A stretch of DNA of 64,000 nt. It comes from Bradyrhizobium sp. 164. GTDB lineage: Bacteria; Pseudomonadota; Alphaproteobacteria; Rhizobiales; Xanthobacteraceae. The notes beneath the pieces were generated by a model. The model worked only from the letters and a program-made list of their open reading frames with translations, was not told the DNA's origin and did not search any database. The position numbers were made by a program, and so were the translations under genes. Shown one piece after another: positions 33,298-42,894 of this stretch (the first letter of the stretch is position 1; each line of letters opens with the position of its first letter). The stretch covers positions 299,887 through 363,886 of the forward strand of contig NZ_JADPKA010000026.1 in assembly GCF_023073715.1 (NCBI RefSeq). Reading direction: 5' to 3'.

Positions 33298-36200
33298 TTG
33301 ACCAGGGCGGGCGCAAATCCCAGGTTTTTATGCCGCCATGGGGCGACTTCTTCGTTGCACGGTTCAGCAGTTGGTGGCCTCTCTGGATCCGGATTCGCAG
33401 CAAGCGCCGTCCAAGACGCTGAGAGAATTTTCTCAATACGAGAGAGCGATACGGTGTGGTTCAACGCGGCCGAGGAACGCGGCGCAGTCGAGGTTTTGTC
33501 GCAGGAAGGCGACATCCTTTTGCGCAGGATCACGCGTCAAATTACCAATACCGATCCAAGTACACCGATCACCGTTCTCGCCGCCTCTGAACGTACCGCG
33601 CCCAACTTCGACGGGCTTACTCGCGAATACGCGTTGGCGGAATATCTTGATCGCAATTGGGCGCTCCGGCCGCTCGAGCTTTTGCGGGAGCATGGCCAAA
33701 CTACTCTGATACTTGAGGATCCCGGAGGCGAGTTGCTTAGCCACCTTCTAGATGAGCCTTATGGAGCAGAGAGATTCCTGCGCCTCGCTATCGATATCAC
33801 TTCAGCTGTCAGTAAGATGCACCAACGAGGTCTGGTCCACAAGGACATAAAGCCCTCCAATCTTCTGGTTAACAGCCGCGACGGAAAAATCCGTCTCACC
33901 GGCTTTGGGGTAGCGTCGCGCGTCCCGCGCGAAAGGCAGCCGCCTGAACCGCCGGGTTTCATCGCCGGGACGCTTGCCTACATGGCACCGGAGCAAACGG
34001 GAAGGATGAACCGGTCGATTGACTCGCGCAGCGATCTGTATGCGTTGGGCGTCACCTTCTACCAAATGCTGACGGGAAGCCTGCCGTTCAATGCGGTCGA
34101 TGCGATGGAATTGATCCATTGCCATATTGCGCGACAACCGGCCCTCCTGGACAATCTGGTACCAAGTCTACCGCCGGCCATATCTGCAGTTGTCGACAAA
34201 CTGCTCGCGAAAGCGGCGGAAGACCGATACCAAACGGCAGCTGGATTGAAACGAGATCTTCAGCGTTGTCTGACGGACTGGGAGACGCGTCGCTGGGTCG
34301 ACCCATTTCCCTTGGGCGAACACGATATCGCAGGCCAGCTCCTCATCCCGGAAAAACTGTATGGGCGTGAGCGTGAAATCGATACTCTGCTTGCTGCATT
34401 TGATAGCGTTATGGTGAAAGGCGAACCGGAGCTGGTGCTAGTATCGGGATATTCCGGTATCGGCAAGTCAGTCGTGGTCAACGAACTGCACAAGGCTCTG
34501 ATACTGCCGCGCGGTTTCTTTGCGTCGGGCAAGTTCGACCAGTACAAGCGCGACATACCGTACGCCACGTTGGCGCAAGCCTTTCAAGGCATCATTCGTC
34601 AACTCCTCAGCCAGACTGAGTCTGAGCTGGACAAGTGGCGCGACGACCTGCATCAAGCATTAGGTCCGAACGGCCTACTCATTTCGGATCTCATTCCGGA
34701 ATTGAGGCTCATAATCGGAGAACAGCCAACCGTTCCGGAGTTGCCGCCACTGGAAGCGAAGCTTCGATTTCAGCTCGTATTCCGTCGGTTCATCGGCGTC
34801 TTCGCTCAACCAGATCATCCGCTTGCATTGTTCCTTGACGATTTGCAGTGGCTAGACGCCGCTACGCTCGATTTGATCGAGAATTTGCTGACGCAGCCGG
34901 ATGTCCGCCACCTGCTGCTGATCGGTGCTTACCGCGACAACGAGGTCGGGCCTGCGCATCTGCTGACGCACAAGCTCGAAATGATCCGACAAAGCGGAAA
35001 GGAGGCGAGACGTATCGTCCTCGCTCCCCTGGGGACTGACGATTTGACCCGGCTTATAATGGATTCATTCCACTGTGAGACCGGTCGAGCGGGCCAGTTA
35101 GCGGCGCGAGTATCTGAGAAGACCGCGGGTAATCCGTTCTTTGTCGTTCAGTTTATCACCACGCTGGTGGATGAGGCACTCATCGCGTTCGATTACGCTG
35201 ATGCGCGATGGTGCTGGGATCTGGGCCGCATAGATGCCAAGGGCTTCACTGACAACGTGGTGGACTTCCTGGTAGGCAGGCTGAACCTGTTACCCATCCT
35301 CACCCAAGAAATCATGCAACTGTTTGCATGCTTGGGACATGTGACTGACGCCGTCACTCTGGCGATGGTACGCGCGACATCGAAGGAAGATACTAATGCA
35401 GAAATTTGGCAAGCCGTCCGCGCGGGGTTTGTAGTCCGCCTGAACGATGGCTACGCGTTCGCTCATGATCGCGTTCGCGAGGCGGCATACGCGCTGATAC
35501 CTGCTCACGTGCGAGCAGCCGCGCATCTTCGTATCGGGCGTTTGATGCTGTCGCAAACAGCAACCGATGCGCTTGAAGATGGCATCTTCGAGATCGTCAA
35601 TCAGCTCAATCGCGGTGCCGACTTGATTTATTCCCCGGGGGAGCGCGAACAACTCGCCGAGCTCAATCTGATGGCAGGCAGGAGAGCCAAGAGTTCGGCA
35701 GCCTATGCGTCGGCATTGGCGTATTTTACTGCCGGCGCCGAACTTCTATCAGAGGAAGATTGGGGACATTGCCAAGCGCTCGCCTTCGCGTTGGCTCTTC
35801 AGCGAGCTGAGTGCGAGTATGTCACGGGCGATTTAGCATCGGCACAGGAGCACCTCGCTACCCTTTACCGCCGGGCCCGAAGTCTCACCGACCGCGCTGC
35901 CGTCACGTGCTTGAGGGTGGACCTGTTCACGAACTTGGATCGGGCTGACCGCGCGGTCGAAATCGGGCTGGAGTGCCTTGAACATGTTGGCATCAAGTGG
36001 CCGCTCCATCCCACTGACGACACCGTGGCGCAGGAATACGAGCGGATTTGGCAATTGCTCGGTCGGCGTCCGGTCGAGGATCTCGTCAATTTGCCCCCGA
36101 TGACTGATGTGGACCATCGCGCCACGCTCGATGTGCTCACTTCAGTTCACGCCCCAGCTAATTTCATCGACGGGAATTTACTTGCCCTCACCATCGGCCG

Positions 36201-39200
36201 CATGGCGAATCTCAGCTTTGAGCATGGTAATGCCGACGGGTCCTGCTTCGCTTACGTTTTTCTGGGCATGATCCTACAATCGAGGTTCGGTAACTACGAC
36301 GCGGGATTCCGCTTCGGCAAGCTCGGCGTCGATCTGGTGGAGCAGGGTGGGCTCGATCGATTCAAGGCCCGCGTCTACTTAAACTTCGGGAACGCCATCA
36401 ATCCCTGGACCAGGCACGTACGTACCAACTTCGACTTGCTGCGCCGCGCTCTTAACGCGGCACAGGAAACCGGCGACCCCACCTTTGTGGCGTATAGCTA
36501 CGCCAACATGATTTCGACTCATCTCGCCGCAGCAAGCCTTTTGAGCGAAGTGCAGCGAGAAGCCGAGATCGGATTGGCTTTCGTTCAGAAGGCTCGATTC
36601 GGCACCGCCGCCGACTTGATCCTCGGACAACTCGGTCTTATCCGAGCGCTCAGGGGCCTAACGGTTGATCTATCATCGTTCAACGACGATCAATTCGACG
36701 AGCGTCAGTTCGAGCGGCATCTCGACGCGGATCCCGGCCTTGCGATGCCGGCCTGTTGGTATTGGATCCGAAAACTGCAGGGCCAATTTTATGCCATAGA
36801 CACTCCATCCGCTGTCGCCGCCAGATCAAAAGCGCAAACACTGTTGTGGACAGTACCTGGGTTCCTTGTGCTGGCGGACTTCCACTTCTATGGAGCGTTG
36901 GCGCTCGCTGCCCAATATGAGGATACTTCGGAGGACAAGCGACCAGAATTGCTGAAGGCGTTGGAAGCCCACTACAAGGAGCTTGCAGCTTGGGCGATGC
37001 GATGTCCCGAAAATTTCGAGAACCGCGCCGCACTTGTTGGCGCTGAGATCGCGCGCATTGAAGGCAGTGAGCTGGAGGCCGAAAGGTTGTACGAGCGCGC
37101 GATTCAGTCCGCGCGCACGAACGGTTTTGTCAACAATGAAGCGATCGCCAGTGAGCTTGCAGCGGGCTTCTACGCCTCGCGCGGATTTGAGACGATCGCG
37201 CATACCTATTTGCGGGAGGCCCGGTCCTGCTATCGACGGTGGGGCGCCGAGGGCAAGGTGCGCCAACTGGAAACGCTTTATCCCTATCTGCGGGAGATCG
37301 AGCCCACACATGCCGCCGCGGCGACGATCGCAACCGGGATCGATCACCTCGATCTTGCGACCGTGGTCAAGGTGTCGCAAGCGCTGTCAGGTGAGACGGT
37401 GCTAGGGAAACTGGTCGATACGCTCATGCGCCTGGCGATCGAGCACGCGGGCGCTGAGCGAGGCGTGTTGCTTTTATCGCGCGGGAATACACTCCGGCAG
37501 GAAGCCGAAGCGATCGTCGGCGAAAATAGCATCGTCGTCCGTCGACCGGAGGAGTCCGCAGCACTGTTTCCAGAAACAATCGTTCAATATGTAAGGCGAG
37601 TTCGGGAGATCGTGATTCTCGACGATGCGTCGGTTCACCCGACACATTCCGTGGATCCGTATGTGCGTGGCCGCAGGACAAGGTCTGTCATGTGCCTGCC
37701 GCTTGTCAACGAAGCCAGGATAAACGGCGTGCTCTATCTTGAGAACAATCTCACTCCCGGCGTCTTCACGTCGAGCCGAGCTACGGTACTGAAGCTGCTG
37801 GCATTACAAGCTGCAATCTCTCTCGAAAACGCCTATCTCTATGGCGATTTGGCGCAAGCGGTCGAACGTCAGAAGCAGGCAGAGGCTTATCTCGCGGGAG
37901 AGAAGCACGTATTGGAGTTGATCGCATCGGGGCGACCTCTTCGGGAGGTGCTCGCCGCGCTGTGTAGGTTTTTTGAGGAAGCCGCGCCGGATTGCCACTG
38001 CGGCATTTATCCGATCGATGGCCGCAACAAAACCTTCGAATTCGGCGTCGCGCCCTCTCTCCCAGCCGGCTACACCCAGCCAATCGAGGGAGTATTGGTT
38101 GCTGCCGATGACTCCCCGCGCGGCCGATCAATCAGTCAAAATGCGCAGGTGATCACTGAAGACATTGAATCGGACCCGCGCTGGATGGAGGCTCCTTGTC
38201 GCAGCCATGTATTGGAGCACGGGCTTCGAGCGGTTTGGAGTACGCCAATTTGCTCGCGGGAGGGGCCGATCATCGGCACCATTTGCGTGTACCAGCAACG
38301 GCCGGGTAGTCCGTCTCCGCATCACCAGGAAGTGATTGCGCATGTTGCGCACCTAGCCAGTATCGCGATCGAGCGTTCACAGGCTGAAGCCGCGCTCAAG
38401 CGAAGTGAATTCTATCTCACGCAAGGTCAACGGATAAGTCTAACGGGTACTTTTGCATGGGAAGTAGCGACGGATGAGATCACGTTTTCAGATCAACTGA
38501 AGCGGACTTGGGAGCTCGAACCCTTTACCGTTGTGACGTTCGATCTGCTTCGTGAGCGTACCCATCCCGAAGATCGCCGAATGTCGAGTGTCTACCTGGA
38601 TCAGGTGCGTGCGGGATTTGACAATCCGGATTATGAATTGCGGCTAAAAATGCCGGATGGTCGAGTCAAATATCTATGGGTGTGCGCGCGTGTGGTGAGA
38701 CACGACGATGGCCGGCTGGAATGTCTCGGTGCGATTCAGGACATCACACGACGTCGGCTCGCGGAAGATGCGCGCGACAAGGTCCGCTCCGAGCTGGCGC
38801 ATGTAAGCAGGGTCGTCAGCCTTGGAGCATTGACGGCGTCTATCGCGCACGAGGTAAACCAGCCCCTTGCGTCCATATTGACAAGCGGTGAGACTGCACT
38901 GCGCTGGCTAGACCAGCCAGAGCCCAATTTCGAGAAGGTGCAGCAAGTCCTGAAGCGTGTCGTCAATGATGCGCGACGGGCAGCAGACGTCATCGACCGT
39001 GTTCGCACGATGGCAAGCAAGGGGGCGCCCCGGCGGTCGGAGATTGCGCTCGCTGACATCATCAAAGAATGCACGGTTTTGTTGCATCAGGAATTCCAAT
39101 CGAAGAATGTGTCGAATTCGCTCGATTTGGCATCCGACCTGCCGAAGGTGATGGTCGACCGCACCCAATTGCAGCAGGTTATCGTGAACCTTGTCATCAA

Positions 39201-39498
39201 TGCGATACAAGCCATGACCACGTCGGAAGAGGCGCACAGGAAAATTGTCATTCGAACACAGCAGATCGATGCGGAAACGGTCCGCTGCGTTGTCGAGGAC
39301 AGCGGCCCCGGCATCGACGCCGAGCATCTGCCGCGCCTGTTCGACAGTTTTTTTACGACCAAGGAAACGGGGATGGGACTGGGCTTACCCATCGCGCGGT
39401 CGATCATTGAAGCACACAACGGGCTCATTCGGGCCGACAACGAATCGACCCTTGGCGGGGCCAGACTTATCATCGAACTGCCTGCAAGAGTTCCGTGA
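33298..39498 (+). CDS. Giant Ser/Thr-kinase-like/AAA ATPase/GAF/PAS/histidine kinase protein
   Basis: This 2066-residue protein has, in order: a protein-kinase-like domain (about 60-340, HKDIKPSNLL near 181, MAPEQTGRMNRSIDSRSDLY), an AAA/STAND ATPase (Walker A SGYSGIGKS near 383, LFLDDLQWLD near 520), a long helical-repeat region (about 780-1330), two GAF domains (about 1370-1515 and 1535-1690), a PAS domain (about 1700-1815) and a histidine kinase (SIAHEVNQP with His1851, HATPase to the end). The first domain lacks the VAIK lysine, and the DFG aspartate is Gly (LTGFGVAS), so it may be a pseudokinase. The first possible start is a TTG; no in-frame ATG is near. It follows a receiver-only gene. 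Confidence 0.88.
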   Translation: MTRAGANPRFLCRHGATSSLHGSAVGGLSGSGFAASAVQDAERIFSIRESDTVWFNAAEERGAVEVLSQEGDILLRRITRQITNTDPSTPITVLAASERTAPNFDGLTREYALAEYLDRNWALRPLELLREHGQTTLILEDPGGELLSHLLDEPYGAERFLRLAIDITSAVSKMHQRGLVHKDIKPSNLLVNSRDGKIRLTGFGVASRVPRERQPPEPPGFIAGTLAYMAPEQTGRMNRSIDSRSDLYALGVTFYQMLTGSLPFNAVDAMELIHCHIARQPALLDNLVPSLPPAISAVVDKLLAKAAEDRYQTAAGLKRDLQRCLTDWETRRWVDPFPLGEHDIAGQLLIPEKLYGREREIDTLLAAFDSVMVKGEPELVLVSGYSGIGKSVVVNELHKALILPRGFFASGKFDQYKRDIPYATLAQAFQGIIRQLLSQTESELDKWRDDLHQALGPNGLLISDLIPELRLIIGEQPTVPELPPLEAKLRFQLVFRRFIGVFAQPDHPLALFLDDLQWLDAATLDLIENLLTQPDVRHLLLIGAYRDNEVGPAHLLTHKLEMIRQSGKEARRIVLAPLGTDDLTRLIMDSFHCETGRAGQLAARVSEKTAGNPFFVVQFITTLVDEALIAFDYADARWCWDLGRIDAKGFTDNVVDFLVGRLNLLPILTQEIMQLFACLGHVTDAVTLAMVRATSKEDTNAEIWQAVRAGFVVRLNDGYAFAHDRVREAAYALIPAHVRAAAHLRIGRLMLSQTATDALEDGIFEIVNQLNRGADLIYSPGEREQLAELNLMAGRRAKSSAAYASALAYFTAGAELLSEEDWGHCQALAFALALQRAECEYVTGDLASAQEHLATLYRRARSLTDRAAVTCLRVDLFTNLDRADRAVEIGLECLEHVGIKWPLHPTDDTVAQEYERIWQLLGRRPVEDLVNLPPMTDVDHRATLDVLTSVHAPANFIDGNLLALTIGRMANLSFEHGNADGSCFAYVFLGMILQSRFGNYDAGFRFGKLGVDLVEQGGLDRFKARVYLNFGNAINPWTRHVRTNFDLLRRALNAAQETGDPTFVAYSYANMISTHLAAASLLSEVQREAEIGLAFVQKARFGTAADLILGQLGLIRALRGLTVDLSSFNDDQFDERQFERHLDADPGLAMPACWYWIRKLQGQFYAIDTPSAVAARSKAQTLLWTVPGFLVLADFHFYGALALAAQYEDTSEDKRPELLKALEAHYKELAAWAMRCPENFENRAALVGAEIARIEGSELEAERLYERAIQSARTNGFVNNEAIASELAAGFYASRGFETIAHTYLREARSCYRRWGAEGKVRQLETLYPYLREIEPTHAAAATIATGIDHLDLATVVKVSQALSGETVLGKLVDTLMRLAIEHAGAERGVLLLSRGNTLRQEAEAIVGENSIVVRRPEESAALFPETIVQYVRRVREIVILDDASVHPTHSVDPYVRGRRTRSVMCLPLVNEARINGVLYLENNLTPGVFTSSRATVLKLLALQAAISLENAYLYGDLAQAVERQKQAEAYLAGEKHVLELIASGRPLREVLAALCRFFEEAAPDCHCGIYPIDGRNKTFEFGVAPSLPAGYTQPIEGVLVAADDSPRGRSISQNAQVITEDIESDPRWMEAPCRSHVLEHGLRAVWSTPICSREGPIIGTICVYQQRPGSPSPHHQEVIAHVAHLASIAIERSQAEAALKRSEFYLTQGQRISLTGTFAWEVATDEITFSDQLKRTWELEPFTVVTFDLLRERTHPEDRRMSSVYLDQVRAGFDNPDYELRLKMPDGRVKYLWVCARVVRHDDGRLECLGAIQDITRRRLAEDARDKVRSELAHVSRVVSLGALTASIAHEVNQPLASILTSGETALRWLDQPEPNFEKVQQVLKRVVNDARRAADVIDRVRTMASKGAPRRSEIALADIIKECTVLLHQEFQSKNVSNSLDLASDLPKVMVDRTQLQQVIVNLVINAIQAMTTSEEAHRKIVIRTQQIDAETVRCVVEDSGPGIDAEHLPRLFDSFFTTKETGMGLGLPIARSIIEAHNGLIRADNESTLGGARLIIELPARVP

Positions 39499-39617
39499 GC
39501 CTATGGTCGATCCACGAATGACAAGGCTAGTGTCTGGGACGAGCTAAATAGTGATTGGTGCCGGTTAAGACCCGATGGTGTTGAAGGCTCTGAGATTTGC
39601 AGCCCGAGAGGATATCG

Positions 39618-41219
39618 ATGGCTTCGCGCGAGGGAGACCTGGTTCTCTCGAACTTGCCGCCCAGCAGGACGCAGCAGAAACTCGCCCTCAGCGTCGCACT
39701 GGTGATCGTGCTGGCGGCGTTTCTCATATCGGCGACAGGAGAACAGCAGGTCAGACTGGCGGCAATAGACGCCCTGGTGCCTCTTTATGGCATGGCGATG
39801 TTCGCGAGCGACTCGATTACCGCAGTTTTGCTGTTCACGCAGTTCTCCATAGTTCGCTCGCGTGCGCTTCTGGTAATTTCAAGCGGTTATGTCTGGACCG
39901 CGCTGGTGGTAATCCCCTGGCTCCTCTCGTTTCCCGGTGTGTTTGCCCCACGTGGCCTTCTGGGCGGGAGTTCTTCCGAGATTACGGTCTGGCTCTACAC
40001 CCTGTGGCACGCCGGCTTTCCCGTGTTCGTCATTGTTTATGCGTTGTTGAAGGATGCAGAGCCTGCGATGCGACTGAGGAGATTCTCTGCGGGTTCGGCT
40101 ATCCTTTCGTGCATTATTGTTACGGCAGCCAGCATATCTGCGGCGACATATCTATTGATAGCTCTCCAGCCGTACCTGCCAAGCTTCATGATCGATGCAG
40201 TAATGTTTTCTGGTTTGTGGTACTATACCGCAGCGATCATAGCGCTGTTGAGTGCTCTGGCCATTATCTTGCTTTGGGTCCGGCGGAAGTCCTTGCTCGA
40301 TCTTTGGTTGATGGTGGTCATGCTCGTTTTCCTGACGGAAGTTCTCATAAGCAGTTTTCCGGTTTCGGCGCGCTTCACCCTTGGCTGGTATGCCGGCAGG
40401 ACCTGCAGCTTGCTGTCCGGCAGTCTCATTCTGTTTGTCTTGCTGTACGAGATCACCATCGTCTATGCGCGCCTGATTGGTGCCGTCCGGGCCCAGAGTC
40501 GCGAGCGCGGCGCGCGTCTGATCACTGGCGATGCGGTCGCAGCCACGATCGCTCACGAGATCAAACAGCCACTTGCTGCAATTATTACCAGGGCGGAGAC
40601 GGGCCTGCGTTGGCTTGATCGCACGACGCCTGAGCCCGATAAAGCGAAGGAGCAATTCAAGGAGATCGTCGCGGATGGTCGTCGCGCGGGCGCGGTGATG
40701 GAAGGTATTCGGGCGAACTTCAAGAAGGACGCCCAGATCAGAACCTGGCTCGACATCAATATGCTTATCGAGGAAACCTTGACCCTTGTACATAGTGATC
40801 TACAGCAGCAGCGGATCTTGGTTCGCATAGAATCGCGCGGAGAGCTACTGCAGATCATGGGAGACCGAATCCAACTTCAGCAAGTGCTCCTGAACTTGAT
40901 CACAAACGCCATCGAAGCAATGATCGCGGTCGGGGAGGGACCTCGCATTTTAGGCGTGAGGTCTGAGTTGAACGAGGATGGCGGCGTAGCGGTATCGGTT
41001 TCGGACACCGGAAAAGGCATCGAGCCGCAAGATATCGATCAGATATTCAACCCACTGTTCACGACTAAGCCTGAGGGTATGGGGATGGGTCTGTCGATTT
41101 GCCGTTCCATCGTCGAATCTCACGATGGAAACTTGTTGGCCTTCCCTAATTCACCCCAGGGCGCCGTGTTTCAAATCGTCCTGCGCCCTAGTATGACGAC
41201 ATCGCCGGCGTCAGCGTGA
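39618..41219 (+). CDS. Membrane histidine kinase with MASE-type sensor
   Basis: This 533-residue kinase has an N-terminal membrane domain of about eight helices (residues 25-290) resembling MASE4-type sensors, directly followed by a DHp helix (ATIAHEIKQPLAAII) and HATPase domain (VLLNLITNAIEAM, SDTGKGIEPQ, PEGMGMGLSICRS). There is no PAS domain. The ATG at 39618 follows GAGAGGATATCG. It sits 119 bp after the giant kinase on the same strand, and its kinase core is of the same HPK4/FixL-like type. The signal is presumably membrane-linked; the partner is not adjacent. Confidence 0.87.
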   Translation: MASREGDLVLSNLPPSRTQQKLALSVALVIVLAAFLISATGEQQVRLAAIDALVPLYGMAMFASDSITAVLLFTQFSIVRSRALLVISSGYVWTALVVIPWLLSFPGVFAPRGLLGGSSSEITVWLYTLWHAGFPVFVIVYALLKDAEPAMRLRRFSAGSAILSCIIVTAASISAATYLLIALQPYLPSFMIDAVMFSGLWYYTAAIIALLSALAIILLWVRRKSLLDLWLMVVMLVFLTEVLISSFPVSARFTLGWYAGRTCSLLSGSLILFVLLYEITIVYARLIGAVRAQSRERGARLITGDAVAATIAHEIKQPLAAIITRAETGLRWLDRTTPEPDKAKEQFKEIVADGRRAGAVMEGIRANFKKDAQIRTWLDINMLIEETLTLVHSDLQQQRILVRIESRGELLQIMGDRIQLQQVLLNLITNAIEAMIAVGEGPRILGVRSELNEDGGVAVSVSDTGKGIEPQDIDQIFNPLFTTKPEGMGMGLSICRSIVESHDGNLLAFPNSPQGAVFQIVLRPSMTTSPASA

Positions 41220-41310
41220 TGCCGAGCGGATCATTATTTTTGCTTTACACGTTCGGCGCTCTGGTCTCGAAACGATTCCCTGCCCAGTCGGCGCATATAT
41301 GGTTTGCTGA

Positions 41311-41373
41311 TTTCCGACAGCAGCATTAGGCGAACGTTGAAAAGCGCGTAGACACAGCATCAGCTGTCGGAAA
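41311..41373. repeat. 11-bp perfect inverted repeat, 41-nt loop
   Basis: TTTCCGACAGC (41311-41321) and GCTGTCGGAAA (41363-41373) are perfect complements. The long loop argues against a simple terminator; it could be a recombination or protein-binding site, or the ends of a small element. Confidence 0.5.
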
Positions 41374-41421
41374 GAAAAAGATCACGTTTGATCACTTGCA
41401 GGTGAGCCGTGACCAAACGTG
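41371..41421 (-). terminator. Probable Rho-independent terminator, minus strand
   Basis: CACGTTTGATCAC (41383-41395) and GTGACCAAACGTG (41409-41421) pair over 13 positions with one mismatch. Read on the minus strand, the hairpin is followed by ATCTTTTTCTTT. It would stop leftward transcription, for example from an ancestral tRNA-Arg operon; no minus-strand gene now ends here. Confidence 0.55.
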
Positions 41422-41876
41422 TAGGCAGGATAGCGGGTAGGATTTTTGTGCACCAGACTATCGTGCTGTCTTGCTTCGCTCCGAACTGAACCAAATTGAA
41501 TCTAACGTTAGCCCGGCGCCTCACGATACGAACCACGTAGGTGAGAATAGTGGTTCTGGCTACGGCGATTGCGACCGTGCTACGAGAGTAGCGCCAAATT
41601 GCGCCCTCGTTCGAGTCTCCGCGATATCGGTCGCTTTCGCCCGACCTAAGGTCGTGGACTTTCGAACTGAACTCGCTCAGGCGCTCACGAAATGCCTCAC
41701 GCGAAAGATTTGGATGAACTATCGCGGGTTCGGCTGCTTTTCGACCGATGTCGTTAGTTGCCGGGTTTTATGTACTCGGCGACGGATTTTCCTCCGGACT
41801 GCTTACTCGCTGGAATAAGGCAGAGATCAAGCTCAAGTCCGCACGTCCATACCGCGCTGAAAGATAAAGGAGAATC

Positions 41877-41921
41877 TGGCGCACCCGACACGATTCGAAC
41901 GTGTGACCTTTGCCTTCGGAG
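41877..41921 (-). tRNA. 3' fragment of tRNA-Arg(CCG): island attachment site
   Basis: Read on the minus strand, the 45 nt run from CTCCGAAGG (anticodon CCG with its 3' stem) through the T-loop GTTCGAATC to the acceptor end TCGGGTGC and GCCA. The 5' half (acceptor, D arm) is absent: the adjoining sequence at 41922 onward does not fold into it. A 3' tRNA end alone is the classic footprint of a tyrosine-integrase island. The orientation places the island to the right, with the intact tRNA expected at its far end, outside this window. A small hairpin (TGCCCTA/TAGGGCA, 41932-41958) follows directly. Confidence 0.8.
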
Positions 41922-42101
41922 CAATTTAACCTGCCCTACGCTGAATTGCGATAGGGCACTCAATGCTTCGCTATCTTACTAAAATCGTTATGGAAACTGG
42001 AAGCGGCGGCCCGCAGCTCCTACCCTGCTGCTCGCCCCGATTTCTCCCCAACTGCTTACGTGGTGCTTACGCGGAAACGGGCTTCAAGTCGGAGGGATTC
42101 G

Positions 42102-42704
42102 ATGACAAAGCTCAGTAAGCGGATCGTCGACGCCGCGGAAGCCCGGGTGAAAGACTACGTCATTTGGGATGATGAACTGCCTGGCTTTGGTCTTCGGGTG
42201 TTCGCATCAGGCAAACGTAGCTACCTGATCCAGTATCGTTCGGCCGGTCGTTCGCGTCGATACACTATCGGCCAGCATGGCGTCTGGACGCCGGAGCTTG
42301 CAAGGAAAGAGGCGAAAGTTCAGCTAGGGCGGGTTGCGCAAGGCGACAATCCGGCCGAGGAGCGTCAGCTGGATCATAGTGCGATCACAGTGAAGGAACT
42401 TTGCGACCTCTATTTCACCGACCTAAAGACGGGTCTCATACTTGGAAAAGGCGGGCGCCCAAAAAAAGCGTCAACCATCGTAACCGACACTGGCCACATT
42501 ATCCACACACTCGATACGGCGCTCATCATGGCGGCAGATACGATCTCAGGTTACATTCGGGGTCTTCTCGACGGCAAGGAATTTAAACACACCGCTTACG
42601 CTCTCGATCGAGATTCCCGAAAGGCAGCGCTCGCCCGGTTCCTGCGCAAAGCCGCCGGTGAATCAGCTGCGATAGTCGCGGCCGAGCCACCTCTAGCGGC
42701 TTGA
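42102..42704 (+). pseudogene. Tyrosine integrase with its catalytic core deleted
   Basis: This 200-residue frame starts as a phage-type integrase with an N-terminal DUF4102 arm-binding domain (LPGFGLRVFASGKRSYLIQY, YTIGQHGVWTPELARKEAK) and the start of the core-binding helices (ITVKELCDLYF, GRPKKASTIVTDTG). It then jumps to the extreme C-terminal tail (HTLDTALIMAADTISGYIRGLL, ALDRDSRKAALARFL). The whole catalytic domain with the Arg-His-Arg-Tyr residues, about 150-200 residues, is missing, while the frame stays open. The product cannot recombine DNA, so the island is no longer self-mobile by this gene. GGAGGG precedes the ATG. It is next to the tRNA fragment, as expected for the integrase of this site. 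Confidence 0.8.
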
Positions 42705-42894
42705 TATCCAGGCGACAGGAAGCTCGCCGCAGGTACACTCGCGGGGCCTTTCGAGTCTTAACGCGCAATCGGTGGTCGGGACCGCATCAAGTATGGAGAC
42801 GGATAGTCCTGCCTGCTCAAAATAAAAGATAGTGATAAACTCAAGGTCACAAAATCCAACGGATGTTCTAATCTTATTTTTTTGGGGGTATCGG

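Larger units (their letters stand above)
41220..41876. other. Gene-free region with two large inverted repeats
   Basis: These 657 bp between the last kinase and the tRNA fragment show no convincing gene. They hold the inverted repeats at 41311-41373 and 41383-41421. The rest shows nothing I recognise. A weak frame at 41471-41818 has no protein-like features. Confidence 0.6.

Noticed and set aside
41471..41818. Frame of about 115 residues in the region before the tRNA fragment
   Set aside because: No recognisable domain, no good start and a Cys/Arg-rich random look.
41754..41963. Minus-strand frame over the tRNA fragment, sometimes annotated as a protein
   Set aside because: Its middle part is simply the translated tRNA-Arg 3' end (HVRIVSGAPD), so it is not a protein gene.
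42060..42101. GTG start upstream of the integrase remnant
   Set aside because: ATG 42102 has GGAGGG just upstream and begins at the conserved integrase N-terminus.
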